Assembly: GCF_900143215.1 (NCBI RefSeq)
Contig: NZ_FRDM01000004.1
Coordinates: 62,001 to 126,000 of the forward strand
Direction: 5' to 3'
DNA from: Geodermatophilus obscurus
GTDB lineage: Bacteria > Actinomycetota > Actinomycetes > Mycobacteriales > Geodermatophilaceae
DNA length: 64,000 bases
Shown in pieces: positions 42,986 through 51,775 of this stretch. A program made the translations under genes and the position numbers. Under the pieces are notes generated by a model. The model ran no database searches and was not told the DNA's origin. It saw only the letters and a list, made by a program, of their open reading frames with translations. Position 1 is the stretch's first letter. The number at the start of each line of letters is the position of its first letter.

Positions 42986-43162
42986 GTGGCGGAGGAGTCC
43001 GCGGACCCGGGCGGAAGATCCCACCAGTTGCCCGTGTTCTTCTGCCCGTACTGCGGGGACGAGGAGCTGACCCCGCACGGGGACGGGAGCGAGTGGCACT
43101 GCGCTGCTTGCCTGCGGACCTTCACCGTCCGGCTCACCGGGACAGGAGTGCAGCAGCCATGA
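42986..43162 (+). CDS. small zinc-ribbon protein between sirA and cysH
   Basis: 58-residue ORF from GTG 42986, 1 nt after the sirA stop; its TGA overlaps the cysH ATG (ATGA at 43159-43162). It contains FFCPYCGDEEL and WHCAACLRTF, a CxxC...CxxC pair 16 residues apart that would bind one zinc or Fe-S. Tight coupling to both neighbours supports translation. A small gene at this place also occurs in Streptomyces (from memory). Possibly a scaffold or redox adaptor for sulfite/APS reduction; function unknown. Confidence 0.8.
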   Translation: MAEESADPGGRSHQLPVFFCPYCGDEELTPHGDGSEWHCAACLRTFTVRLTGTGVQQP

Positions 43163-43869
43163 CGACCGCGATCGCGCCGACGCCCGAGCTCGCCGCCGAG
43201 GCCGACGCCCGCTTCGAGGGGATCGCCGACCCCGTCGAGCAGGCGCTCGCCGTGCTGCGCTGGGCCGGGGAGACCTTCGGGGCCGACTTCGCGGTCACCT
43301 CCTCCATGGCCGACGGGCTGCTCCCGCACCTGGCGTCGCGGGCGGTCCCCGGTGTCAACGTGGTCTTCCTCGACACGGGCTACCACTTCGCCGAGACCAT
43401 CGGCACCCGCGACTGGGTCAGCGGGGTCATGCCGATCACGCTGGTCAACGTGCTCCCCGAGCAGACGGTGGCCGAGCAGGACGCCGAGCACGGCGCGAGG
43501 CTGCACGACCGCGACCCCGACCTGTGCTGCTCGCTGCGCAAGGTGCAGCCGCTGGCGAAGGCCCTCGCCGGGTACCTGGCGTGGGGCTCGGGCGTGCGCC
43601 GCGACGAGTCGCCGACCCGCGCGGGCACCAAGGTCGTCGACTGGGACGCCAGACGCGGCATGGTGAAGGTCAACCCGCTGGCCGCCTGGACCCAGGAGCA
43701 CGTCGACGCCTACACCGCCGAGCACCAGGTGCCGGTCAACCCGCTGCAGGAGATCGGCTACGCCTCGATCGGCTGCGCGCCGTGCACCCGTCCGGTGGCC
43801 CCGGGCGAGGACTCGCGCGCCGGCCGCTGGGCCGGGCGCGGCAAGACGGAGTGCGGCCTGCACCTCTGA
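43159..43869 (+). CDS. cysH: APS (adenylylsulfate) reductase
   Basis: 236-residue thioredoxin-dependent reductase. The paired Cys motifs DLCCSLRK and GCAPCTRP bind the [4Fe-4S] cluster of the APS-specific branch, and the C-terminal catalytic Cys is in KTECGLHL. So sulfite is made from APS directly, which makes the neighbouring APS kinase interesting. ATG 43159 overlaps the zinc-ribbon gene. Confidence 0.93.
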   Translation: MTTAIAPTPELAAEADARFEGIADPVEQALAVLRWAGETFGADFAVTSSMADGLLPHLASRAVPGVNVVFLDTGYHFAETIGTRDWVSGVMPITLVNVLPEQTVAEQDAEHGARLHDRDPDLCCSLRKVQPLAKALAGYLAWGSGVRRDESPTRAGTKVVDWDARRGMVKVNPLAAWTQEHVDAYTAEHQVPVNPLQEIGYASIGCAPCTRPVAPGEDSRAGRWAGRGKTECGLHL

Positions 43870-43886
43870 CCGTCGGGCGCGGCAGG

Positions 43887-44189
43887 ATGACCGCCGTGCC
43901 CCGCCCACCGCGCTTGTCCCCCGACGGGCTCGCCGCCGCCCTGTCCGGGCTGCCGCTGTGGTCGGGGGACGGCGAGGGCATCCGCCGCAGCGTCCAGCTG
44001 CCCGGCTTCCCGGACGCCGTGGCCGCGCTGGTGCGGATCGCGTTCGTCGCCGAGGAGCTGGACCACCACCCCGACGTGGACCTGCGCTGGCGCACCCTGC
44101 ACCTGACGCTGGTCACCCACTCCGCGGGCGGGGTCACCGAGCTGGACGTGGAGCTCGCGCGCCGGGTCGACCGGCTGCTCCCGGGCTGA
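43887..44189 (+). CDS. 4a-hydroxytetrahydrobiopterin dehydratase (PCD/DCoH)
   Basis: 100-residue pterin-4a-carbinolamine dehydratase. Active-site segment EELDHHPDVDLRW and HLTLVTHSAGGVTELD are typical. ATG 43887; an in-frame GTG 43896 is 7 nt after CAGGAT and may be the true, leaderless start (three residues shorter). In bacteria without aromatic hydroxylases the family may serve molybdopterin metabolism; a Moco enzyme is encoded at 57105. Confidence 0.88.
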   Translation: MTAVPRPPRLSPDGLAAALSGLPLWSGDGEGIRRSVQLPGFPDAVAALVRIAFVAEELDHHPDVDLRWRTLHLTLVTHSAGGVTELDVELARRVDRLLPG

Positions 44190-44290
44190 CCGCGCGACGG
44201 GTCACTCGATCGGAGGAGGCGTCCCCCCGACAGGGTCGGTGGATCGCAGGTGGACGACCGGTCGACTCCGCGTGACCGCACGTCGACACT

Positions 44291-44345
44291 TAGTATGCGA
44301 CGGGTGTCCCGAACCAGACCACGCTCCGCGGCGCGTCCGCGGTGA
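44291..44345 (+). promoter_or_regulatory. TAGTAT promoter plus 13-codon leaderless upstream ORF
   Basis: TAGTAT (44291-44296), rare in this GC-rich DNA, lies 7 nt before GTG 44304. That GTG opens VSRTRPRSAARPR and stops at 44345, overlapping the next gene's GTG 44342 as GTGA. Translation of the mini-ORF would hand ribosomes to the membrane protein gene, which has no other ribosome-binding site. Confidence 0.5.
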
Positions 44346-45007
44346 GTTCAGCACCGCACTCCCTCCAGCGCTCCGCGGCCTCCCCGCCGTCCTCCCCGCC
44401 GTCTCTCGGACCGGCCCGGGAGACCCGGCGGGCGGCGGCGTGGCGGCCGATCGCCGCGACCCAGGTGGCCGGCGTGCTGCTGGTCGCCGCCACGGCGGTG
44501 GCGTCCCGGGTGCTGCACGCCCCGGTGGCCGCGTTCACCCGGGACGTCCAAGACCTGGCGGGCATCCCTTGGTTCAGCGGCGCGGTCAGCACCCTCACGG
44601 TGATGACCTGGACCGCGGTCGCGACGCTGGCGCTGCTCGCAGCCGGGGTCGTGCGCACCGGCCGGCGGCGCGCCGCGCTGTTCGCCGCCCTGGCGGTGGC
44701 GCTGACGGTGGACGACGCCTTCCTCGTGCACGAGGCGGTCGGTCCGGAGAACGGTGTGCCGCAGGAGCTGTTCCTGAGCGGGTACGCCGTGCTGGCCGCG
44801 GTCCTCGTCGTGTCGTTCCTCCGCACTCCCCGTGCCGGCAGCACGGTGGCCTTCCTGCTCGGCCTGGCGTGGCTCGGCCTCTCCGCAGTGGCCGACACCG
44901 TCCTCCACCACCGGTTCCTGCTGGAGGACGGGAGCAAGCTCCTGGGCGCCCTGACGTGGCTCGCCGTCCCGCTGCTCACCCTGAAGGACCGAGCGCCACG
45001 CGCGTGA
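44342..45007 (+). CDS. six-TM membrane protein of unknown function
   Basis: 221 residues; Ser/Pro-rich N-terminus (1-30), then about six TM segments with the conserved-looking acidic motif TVDDAFLVHEAVGPENG between TM3 and TM4 and DTVLHHRFLLEDGSK near the end. The Asp/His/Glu set could bind metal. Family not recognised. GTG 44342 is coupled to a mini-ORF upstream. Convergent with phoX. Confidence 0.65.
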   Translation: MSSAPHSLQRSAASPPSSPPSLGPARETRRAAAWRPIAATQVAGVLLVAATAVASRVLHAPVAAFTRDVQDLAGIPWFSGAVSTLTVMTWTAVATLALLAAGVVRTGRRRAALFAALAVALTVDDAFLVHEAVGPENGVPQELFLSGYAVLAAVLVVSFLRTPRAGSTVAFLLGLAWLGLSAVADTVLHHRFLLEDGSKLLGALTWLAVPLLTLKDRAPRA

Positions 45008-45073
45008 GCCACCGGGGTCTGGTCCCCTCACCGCGCGCCACAGCGCCGTGGTCGTCGTGCGCGGGGACGGCGC

Positions 45074-47308
45074 TCAGCTGCCGACGCGGCCGCCGTCCTC
45101 GCGGGCGACCACCACCACGCTGGGCCGCGGGAACGGCCGCTCGGGCAGCCGGTCGGGCCAGGTGCTCGAGGGGTCGTCCCGTGTGGAGCCGGTGGTCTCG
45201 CCCGGGTGCTGGACGGACACGAACACCGACCGCCCGTCCCGGGGGATCATCGGGCCGCTGCACTCGGCGCCGATCGGCACGGTGAGGAACGCCTTGAGGT
45301 GCCCGCGCTCGGCTCCCTGGGTCGGGACGGCGAAGAGCCCGTCGTTCGTGCCCCCGATGGTGCCCGCCTCCTGGTTGCGGGTCGACAACACGGTGCCGTC
45401 GGTGGAGATCCACAGGTTGCCGACCGGGTCGAACTCCAGGTTGTCCGGGCAGGACATGGCACTGACCTGGGACTTGTCGTAGCCGGCGAAGTACGTCCCG
45501 GGGTCCTCCGGGTTGCCGGCCAGGATGAAGACCCGCCAGGTGAAGGTGTCCCCTGCGATCGAGCCGGTCTCCTCCCACTCGATGACGTGGCCGTTGCGGT
45601 TGCCGGGGCGCTCCTCGTAGCGGCCGTCCTCGGCGTCGAAGGCGAACGACCGGCTCACCGGGTTGGCCTCGTCCGACCCGGGCCGGCCGTCCTGCCCGGT
45701 CCGGTTCGAGTTGTTGGTCAGGGCCGCGTACACCCGCCCGTTGACCGGGTTGACCTGGATGTCCTCCGGCCGGTCCATCTTGGTGGCCACCTGCCCCGGG
45801 TCGATGACCACCGGGTTGGCCGGGTCGGGGAAGTCCCCGTCGGCGTCGAGCTGCTTGCCGACGCGGTCGGCGGCCAGCCGGGTGAAGGTCAGCACCCACG
45901 CGACGTCCTTGCCCGGGATCATCGAGCGGCCGTCCTGCACCAGCGGGACCCACCGGCCGGCGCCGTCGAACTCGCCGTCCCCGGGCAGGGCGCCGCTGCC
46001 GTCGATCTCCGCGGCCGGCGAGTCGCCGCTGAAGTGGGCGACGTAGAGGTCGCCCTCCTCCAGGAGGGTCATGTTGTGCGCCCGTGCCGCTGGGTCGTCG
46101 CCCTCCCGGTACTTCTTCCTCGACACGAACTTGTAGATGTAGTCGAACCGCTCGTCGTCCCCGGAGTAGGCGACGACCCGGCCGTCCTCGGCGATGCGGA
46201 CGTTGGCCGTCTCGTGCTTGAAGCGCCCCAGCGACGTGTGCTTGCGCGGGGTCGAGGTGGGGTCGTACGGGTCGACCTCGACGACCCAGCCGAAGCGGTT
46301 GACCTCGTTGGGCTCCTGCGCCAGGTCGAACCGCGGGTCGACGGCGCCCCACTGACGACCGGGCGAGTCCTCCGCGCCGACGCTGTACCGGCCCAGGCGG
46401 GGCTCCCGCGGGTCCTCGACGATCGGCGCGGACGTCCCGAAGTACTGGTTGAAGTTCTCCTCGCCGTGCAGCGTCGTGCCCCAGGGGGTGATGCCGCCGG
46501 CGCAGTTGTTGAGCGTGCCCAGGACGGTGCGGCCCTCGGGGTCGGCCGTCGTGCGCAGGTACTGCGACCCCGCGGCGGGCCCGGTGACCCGGAAGGGCGT
46601 CGAGGCGGTGATCCGGCGGTTGCGGTCGCGCTCGGGGGTCGGCAGCCACACGCCCGAGTCGCCCTGTCGCCAGATCTGCACCACGGAGATGCCGTGGGCC
46701 ATCATCGCCACGCGCTTCTGCTCGTCGGTCGTCGGCGCGTCCTCCTCGGCGACGCCGGAGAACATGAGCTGCTCGTTGGTGTACTCGTGGTTCACGACGA
46801 GCAGCGCGCGCCGGCGCCCGAGCGGCAGGAACCCGATGAAGTCGCAGTTGTAGCCGAACTGCCTGGCCTGCGCCTCGGCGGTCTGGGCGTCGACGTCGAA
46901 CTCCGGCGCTCCTTCCTCGACCGGGTCGCCCCAGCGGATCACGACGGCGGAGCCGTAACCGGCCGGGACGACGACGTCGTCGAGGAAGTTCTGCTCGACC
47001 GGCTCGAAGGTGAGCGCACCGTCCCCGGCCGCCCCACGGCGTCCCGGCGCGGCCGCCGCCGGCTCGGGGAACAGCGGGGCCGTGGCCACCACCAGGGCCC
47101 CGGCGCCGGCTGCCTGGAGCAGGGCGCGCCGGCTGAGGGCCGTCTGGACGACGGACTCGAAGGTGGGGTTGTCGGTGCGGTTGGGCACGGCCGCGTCGCA
47201 GGCGTTGCCGCACTTGTAGTAGCAGGTCGCGTGACTGCGAGTGCCGTGACGGACCGAGTCGAGCAGCGGCAGGAAGAGGCGGCGGCGGGAGGGGGAGGTG
47301 TCCGTCAT
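45074..47308 (-). CDS. phoX: PhoX-type alkaline phosphatase, Tat-exported
   Basis: 744-residue phosphatase of the PhoX (DUF839) family, a calcium/iron enzyme releasing phosphate from organic esters outside the cell. The Tat signal is internal: SRRALLQAAGAGALVVATA at about residues 59-77, after a ~58-residue leader with CYYKCGNAC, typical of actinobacterial PhoX. Later GYNCDFIGFLP, NNCAGGITPWGTTLHGEENFN and SCPDNLEFDPVGNLW are family blocks. ATG 47308. Predicts phosphate-starvation control, but no PHO box was identified. Confidence 0.9.
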   Translation of the reverse strand: MTDTSPSRRRLFLPLLDSVRHGTRSHATCYYKCGNACDAAVPNRTDNPTFESVVQTALSRRALLQAAGAGALVVATAPLFPEPAAAAPGRRGAAGDGALTFEPVEQNFLDDVVVPAGYGSAVVIRWGDPVEEGAPEFDVDAQTAEAQARQFGYNCDFIGFLPLGRRRALLVVNHEYTNEQLMFSGVAEEDAPTTDEQKRVAMMAHGISVVQIWRQGDSGVWLPTPERDRNRRITASTPFRVTGPAAGSQYLRTTADPEGRTVLGTLNNCAGGITPWGTTLHGEENFNQYFGTSAPIVEDPREPRLGRYSVGAEDSPGRQWGAVDPRFDLAQEPNEVNRFGWVVEVDPYDPTSTPRKHTSLGRFKHETANVRIAEDGRVVAYSGDDERFDYIYKFVSRKKYREGDDPAARAHNMTLLEEGDLYVAHFSGDSPAAEIDGSGALPGDGEFDGAGRWVPLVQDGRSMIPGKDVAWVLTFTRLAADRVGKQLDADGDFPDPANPVVIDPGQVATKMDRPEDIQVNPVNGRVYAALTNNSNRTGQDGRPGSDEANPVSRSFAFDAEDGRYEERPGNRNGHVIEWEETGSIAGDTFTWRVFILAGNPEDPGTYFAGYDKSQVSAMSCPDNLEFDPVGNLWISTDGTVLSTRNQEAGTIGGTNDGLFAVPTQGAERGHLKAFLTVPIGAECSGPMIPRDGRSVFVSVQHPGETTGSTRDDPSSTWPDRLPERPFPRPSVVVVAREDGGRVGS

Positions 47309-47415
47309 CGGGTCCTCGGCTCTGGGAGACGTCGGTGCCCGGACGCTAGTGCGGCCGACCGACGCCCGCACGACGCGCGGGCACCGGTCTCGTGACGTGG
47401 CCGATCACCTGCCGT

Positions 47416-47907
47416 TCACCCGGTCGGGCTGCCGCGGGACAGCCGTCGTCGGAAGCGCGCAGCCACGACGAGCAGCAGACCCCAGAGCAGGAACCACGGG
47501 TCCCAGAGGAGGACGTGCCAGCGCAGCGCGGTGGGATCGGCCGGCTCGCCGAGGACACCGGTCAGCGCCAGCGCCCCCACGGCGACGAGCACCCCGCCGT
47601 AGAGGATGAGCACGCCGCCGGCCAGCAGCGCCGTCGTCCCGACCAACCGCTGCAGCCGGCGACCGGCCGGCGGGTGCGCCAGCGCCAGGGCCAGCCCCGC
47701 GAGCGCGAGCTTCAGCACGACGACCAAGGCGAGCCCGGCCCTCACCACGGCGCCGCCCTGCCGGCCCTGCGCCTCGACGGCACCGCCCACGGTCGACAGC
47801 AACCAGGTGCCTCCGGCGAGCCAGTGGGCGCTCACCGCGGCCGACAGCCCCGCCAGCACGGCCGCCCCGTACGCCGAGCCGGTCAGCAGCCTGCTGCGGT
47901 CGGTCAC
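47416..47907 (-). CDS. DUF3995-like membrane protein
   Basis: 163 residues with four TMs; SAHWLAGGTWLL near the start and LLWDPWFLLWGLLLV near the end are the recognisable blocks. Function unknown. GTG 47907 overlaps the DUF3037 stop (GTGA): last gene of a three-gene operon with the HipA-like kinase. Confidence 0.75.
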   Translation of the reverse strand: MTDRSRLLTGSAYGAAVLAGLSAAVSAHWLAGGTWLLSTVGGAVEAQGRQGGAVVRAGLALVVVLKLALAGLALALAHPPAGRRLQRLVGTTALLAGGVLILYGGVLVAVGALALTGVLGEPADPTALRWHVLLWDPWFLLWGLLLVVAARFRRRLSRGSPTG

Positions 47908-48296
47908 TCGGACAGCGGCAGGACCAGCAGCTGCAGCAGCCGGTCGGCCTCGGCGTCCGGATCATCGGTCAGCCCGGTGTGCACCGGCCCGGCCTGGACG
48001 ACGGTGCTGCGCGGCGCGGTGAGCCAGCGGAACCGCGACCCCAGCGCCTCGCGCCCGGCGGCACCCGACGCCGGGTCGGCGGCGCAGACGTCCGCGGCGG
48101 CCTGCAGCGCGCGGCGGATCGCGTCGGGGTCGGCGGTGGGGTCCAGGGCGCGCAGCCGGTCGGCGTCCAGGTGCACCCGGGAACCGAGGTAGTCCCGCTG
48201 CCGGCAGTAGACGAGGACGCCGGCGTTGAGCGACTCCCCCCGCTCCACCCGCGGCACCACGCGGAGGACGGCGTACTCGAAGGTCTCCCGGCTCAT
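47904..48296 (-). CDS. DUF3037 family protein
   Basis: 130-residue soluble protein. FEYAVLRVVPRVERGESLNAGVLVYC is the family's conserved opening. DUF3037 genes are regularly paired with HipA-like kinase genes, as here (ATGA overlap with the kinase stop). Function unknown; possibly a regulator or substrate of the kinase. Confidence 0.85.
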   Translation of the reverse strand: MSRETFEYAVLRVVPRVERGESLNAGVLVYCRQRDYLGSRVHLDADRLRALDPTADPDAIRRALQAAADVCAADPASGAAGREALGSRFRWLTAPRSTVVQAGPVHTGLTDDPDAEADRLLQLLVLPLSE

Positions 48297-49195
48297 CGCT
48301 GGGACATCCCCTCGGGCGGTGGCGGGCCCAGCCACGACGGCCGGTTCTCCCCCCGCGGGGCCCGGCGGCGCGACCCGCCCGCGGCCGCGGTCGCCACCAG
48401 TGGCGGCAGCCAGGCGTCGCGGGCGGCCAGCCGGGCCAGCAGTTGGTCGACGTAGCGGGCGCGCACCTCCGAGAGGGCCCCGGCCTCCCCACCCCCCGCG
48501 AGCTCGGGGCGCTGCCCCGGCCGGGGCCACCCCTGTGCCGCCTCCGCCAGCCAGTCGTCGGGCACCTGGCGCAGCACCTGCTCCAGCAGCGGGCGGGTGA
48601 CCCGCGGGCCGAGCGCGGCGTCGGCGGCGCGGACGTCGGGCGAGCACTCGACGAGGGCGTGCTGCGCGGCGTCGTAGGGCCGGGACACCGCGGCGGCGGC
48701 CCCGGGCCAGTGGTGGTGGAAGGTCAGCGCGGCCCCGTGGTCGATCAGCTGCAGCCGGCCGTGCCAGAACAGCATGTTGGGGTTGCGCCAGGAACGGTCG
48801 ACGTTGCCCACGAGCGCGTCGAACCACAGCACCCGCCCGGCCAGCTCGGACTCGACCGACCCGACGCCGGCCTCGAAGTCCAGCGCCCCGGGCAGGTAGT
48901 CCAGCCCCAGGTTGACCCCGGCCGAGCGCTGCAGCAGCTCCTGCACCTCGACGTCGGGCTCCCCCACCGCCAGCTCCGGCGCCACGTCGACGGTCACCAG
49001 CGCCGGCACCGGCAACGACAGCGCCCGGGCCAGCTCGCCGCAGACCACCTCGGCGACGAGCACCTTCACGCCCTGCCCGGCGGCCCGCCACTTGACCACG
49101 TAGGTGCCCAGGTCGTCGGCCTCCATGAGCCCCGGCAGGGAGCCACCCTCGCGCAGCGGGGTGACGTAGCGGGTGGCGGTGACGGCGGGCAGCAC
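48293..49195 (-). CDS. HipA-like Ser/Thr kinase domain protein
   Basis: 300 residues. Shows an ATP-binding region (DDLGTYVVKWRAAGQG with the Lys) and a catalytic loop GNVDRSWRNPNML followed by LQLIDHGAAL (DxG-like), the HipA/PI4K-type kinase arrangement. No HipB-like antitoxin is encoded nearby; the partner is DUF3037. Start GTG 49195 gives a compact protein; longer frames lack support. Target unknown. Confidence 0.8.
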   Translation of the reverse strand: MLPAVTATRYVTPLREGGSLPGLMEADDLGTYVVKWRAAGQGVKVLVAEVVCGELARALSLPVPALVTVDVAPELAVGEPDVEVQELLQRSAGVNLGLDYLPGALDFEAGVGSVESELAGRVLWFDALVGNVDRSWRNPNMLFWHGRLQLIDHGAALTFHHHWPGAAAAVSRPYDAAQHALVECSPDVRAADAALGPRVTRPLLEQVLRQVPDDWLAEAAQGWPRPGQRPELAGGGEAGALSEVRARYVDQLLARLAARDAWLPPLVATAAAGGSRRRAPRGENRPSWLGPPPPEGMSQR

Positions 49196-49240
49196 AGTGG
49201 CCGCGACCCTACCGGCGGGGTGCCCGGCAGACTGCTGAGC

Positions 49241-49786
49241 ATGGGCATCCTGCGCGTCCTCCACCCCGCCGACCTGGGCGGCGTCCCGTTCACGTACGCC
49301 GAGGTCGGCGCGACGCGGGACGCCGAGCTGCCCGCCGGCTACCAGCACGTCGAGCGCTCGGTCGTCGTCGGCTCCGGCCCGGAGGCGTTCGAGCGGGCCG
49401 TGGCGGCGGTGTTCGACTGGCGGATGCAGCGGGCCGTCGGGCTGCGGGTGCGGGCCACCGGGCCGGCGAGCGAGCCGGGCACCGTCGTCGTCCTGACCGC
49501 GGGGTTGCCGCGACCGGGCTACGACATCCCGTGCCGCGTGGTGTGGGCGCAGACGAGCGGCGACGAGCGCGGGTTCGCCTACGGCACCCTGCCCGGCCAC
49601 CCGGAGAGCGGCGAGGAGGCGTTCCTCGTCCGGCTCGAGCCCGCCGGCGACGTCGTCTTCTCGCTGCGGGTGTTCGCCCGGCTGGCCTCCCCGCTGGCCC
49701 GTCTCGGCGGGCCGGTCAGCACGGCGGTGCAGCGGCTGGCCACCGCCCGCTACCTGACCGCGGTGGGGCAGGCCGCCCGCGGCTGA
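49241..49786 (+). CDS. DUF1990 family protein
   Basis: 181-residue soluble protein with FTYAEVGATRD and GYDIPCRVVWAQ and ERGFAYGTLPGHPESGEEAF, the blocks of DUF1990 (SRPBCC-like fold, unknown role). ATG 49241 is 7 nt after CAGACT, a leaderless pattern; it is divergent from the kinase operon over only 45 nt. Confidence 0.85.
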   Translation: MGILRVLHPADLGGVPFTYAEVGATRDAELPAGYQHVERSVVVGSGPEAFERAVAAVFDWRMQRAVGLRVRATGPASEPGTVVVLTAGLPRPGYDIPCRVVWAQTSGDERGFAYGTLPGHPESGEEAFLVRLEPAGDVVFSLRVFARLASPLARLGGPVSTAVQRLATARYLTAVGQAARG

Positions 49787-49822
49787 GGACCGCTCCGCGC
49801 GGGCGCGGGACCCCGGGCGCCC

Positions 49823-50308
49823 TCAGGGCCGGCGTCCCAGGGCCGCCGCTGCGGCCACCGCGGCGACGATCCCGAGGCCCACCCGGAGGTGGTGCCAGCG
49901 CGCCCAGGTGCCCAGCAGGTCCCTGGTCTCGGCGTCGGTCAGGGATCCCCCCGTGAACCGGGCGTTGGCCGGCTCGTTCACCGTGACGGTGACCGCCACC
50001 ACGCCGACGGTGGCTGCCGCGGCCGTCAGGGAGGCCGGGCCGGGCCGGCGGGAGACGGACGCCTCCACGGCCGCCGTCGCGACGCTGGCCGCCCCGGCGG
50101 CGGCACCCAGCGGCACCATGAGCGCGCGGATCCGCGGGGCGTTCGCGGTGAACCAGCGGCGGAAATCCTCGGGCGGGACGCTGCGCCAGAACGGCAGCAG
50201 CACCACCTCGATGAGGACCATCCCCCCGGCGAGGAGGCCGACGAGCACTGCCGAGAGGAGGCCGACCGGCCGTGCCCCGCCGGCTCGAGTGCGCTGCAGC
50301 GGACCCAT
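49823..50308 (-). CDS. DUF1772 (anthrone oxygenase-like) membrane protein
   Basis: 161 residues with four TMs. FRRWFTANAPRIRALMVPLG and TWARWHHLRVGLGIVAAV (conserved N...W..HxxR pattern) match DUF1772. ATG 50308 has GAGGGG upstream. Function in bacteria unknown. Convergent with DUF1990. Confidence 0.8.
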   Translation of the reverse strand: MGPLQRTRAGGARPVGLLSAVLVGLLAGGMVLIEVVLLPFWRSVPPEDFRRWFTANAPRIRALMVPLGAAAGAASVATAAVEASVSRRPGPASLTAAAATVGVVAVTVTVNEPANARFTGGSLTDAETRDLLGTWARWHHLRVGLGIVAAVAAAAALGRRP

Positions 50309-50576
50309 GGGAGTCCCCTCCTCGCGGCTGCCGTCCGGAAGGCGGCGCAGGTGCGGGTCGGCCCGGGCCGGATCGCACGATCTCGCGCCTCCGGCAGCGT
50401 AGCCAGCGACGTCGTCCACGGGGCCGGTTCCGCACGCGCCGGTCCCGCGGGCGGGCCGGGCGGGTCGTCCGCACCGCCGGGCGCCGCCGCACTGCGGTCC
50501 AGGAGGCCGCCCCCGGCCGATGAGTCCGGCGGCGCCGGTCGGTCGGAGCAGGGGACGACACAGCGAGGAGGCGGCC

Positions 50577-51731
50577 GTGGGGCTGGCGGAGGACGTCGAG
50601 GCGGTGGTGGCCGGGCACGTGGCCGCGGACGCGGTGCCCGGGGCGGCGTGGTGGGTCCGCCGGGACGGCGAGGTGGCCCGCGGGGCGGCCGGGACGCACA
50701 CGCCGGCCGGGGACGAGCCGGTGCGCCCGGACACCCTCTTCCGCATCTCCTCGTCGACCAAGCCGGTCGTGGCCGCGGCCGCGTTGAGCCTGGTCGACGA
50801 GGGGCGGCTGGGCCTCGACGACCCGGTGGACGACGTGCTGCCCGAGCTCGCCGGCCGGGAGGTGCTGGCCGACCCGGCCGACGCCGCCGCCGGCACCGTG
50901 CCGGCCCGCCGCCCGGTCACCGTGCGCGACGTCCTCACCTTCCGGCTCGGTCTCGGCATGGACTTCACCGCCCCGTGGCCGACCCCCACCCTCGCCGCGC
51001 TGGCCGAGGCCGGGCTGCCCGCCGGCCCGCCCGCCCCGCAGGCCGCCCCCGCGCCGGACGAGTGGCTGCGCCGGCTGGCCTTCGTACCGCTGGCCTACCA
51101 GCCCGGCGAGCGCTGGCTGTACCACACCGGGGCCAGCGTGCTGGGCGTCCTCGTGGCCCGGGCCGCCGGCCGGCCGCTGCCCGAGGTGCTCGCCGAGCGG
51201 GTCCTCGCGCCGATCGGCATGCGCGACACCGGCTTCGCCGTGCCGGAGCACGCGCGCGACCGGTTCGGCCCGCACTGGACGCCGCCGGGCGAGGACGGCA
51301 GCCGCGAGGTCTACGACCCCGCCGACGGTCAGTGGGCACGCCTCCCGGCGTTCCCAGACGGCGGCGACGGCCTGGTGTCCACCGTCGACGACCTGGCCGC
51401 CTTCGCCGCGGTGCTGGCCGCCGGGGGCCGCACGCCGGAGGGCACCCGGGTGCTCGCGGAGGACACGGTGCGGGCGATGACCAGCGAGCAGGCCGGCCCG
51501 GTGGACGACGAGGGCGGCGGCTGGGGCCTCGGGATCGGCGTCCGCCGCACCGACGAGCCCGGCGGCCGGCACGCCGGCTCCCACGGCTGGGACGGCGGTC
51601 TGGGCAGCTCCTGCTGGACCGACCCGGTCACCGGGACGACGGCGGTGCTGCTCACCAACCAGATGTGGTCCTCGCCTCAGCCGCCGGCGCTCTTCGCCGA
51701 CTTCCGGGCCGTCGCCTTCGGGCCGCGCTGA
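50577..51731 (+). CDS. serine hydrolase (class C beta-lactamase-like)
   Basis: 384-residue penicillin-binding-fold hydrolase. Active-site SxxK is SSTK in FRISSSTKPVV; the second motif is YHTGAS; the third is HGWDGG in place of KTG. These fit esterase/peptidase members of family S12 more than true beta-lactamases. GTG 50577 follows GAGGAG. No signal peptide, so cytosolic. Confidence 0.88.
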   Translation: MGLAEDVEAVVAGHVAADAVPGAAWWVRRDGEVARGAAGTHTPAGDEPVRPDTLFRISSSTKPVVAAAALSLVDEGRLGLDDPVDDVLPELAGREVLADPADAAAGTVPARRPVTVRDVLTFRLGLGMDFTAPWPTPTLAALAEAGLPAGPPAPQAAPAPDEWLRRLAFVPLAYQPGERWLYHTGASVLGVLVARAAGRPLPEVLAERVLAPIGMRDTGFAVPEHARDRFGPHWTPPGEDGSREVYDPADGQWARLPAFPDGGDGLVSTVDDLAAFAAVLAAGGRTPEGTRVLAEDTVRAMTSEQAGPVDDEGGGWGLGIGVRRTDEPGGRHAGSHGWDGGLGSSCWTDPVTGTTAVLLTNQMWSSPQPPALFADFRAVAFGPR

Positions 51732-51775
51732 GCCGGGTGCAGACGTCGCGGCGCTCGAGCCGCACCCCCGCGTGC

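Noticed and set aside
41164-43908. 914-codon frame antisense to sirA and cysH
   Set aside because: Shadow frame with no recognisable domain opposite two certain genes.
48293-49195. HipBA toxin-antitoxin system
   Set aside because: No HipB-like DNA-binding gene is adjacent; partner is DUF3037, so a classical toxin-antitoxin call is not supported.
50577-51731. beta-lactamase resistance gene
   Set aside because: The third motif is HGWDGG, not KTG, and there is no signal peptide; a cytosolic S12-type esterase or peptidase is more likely.
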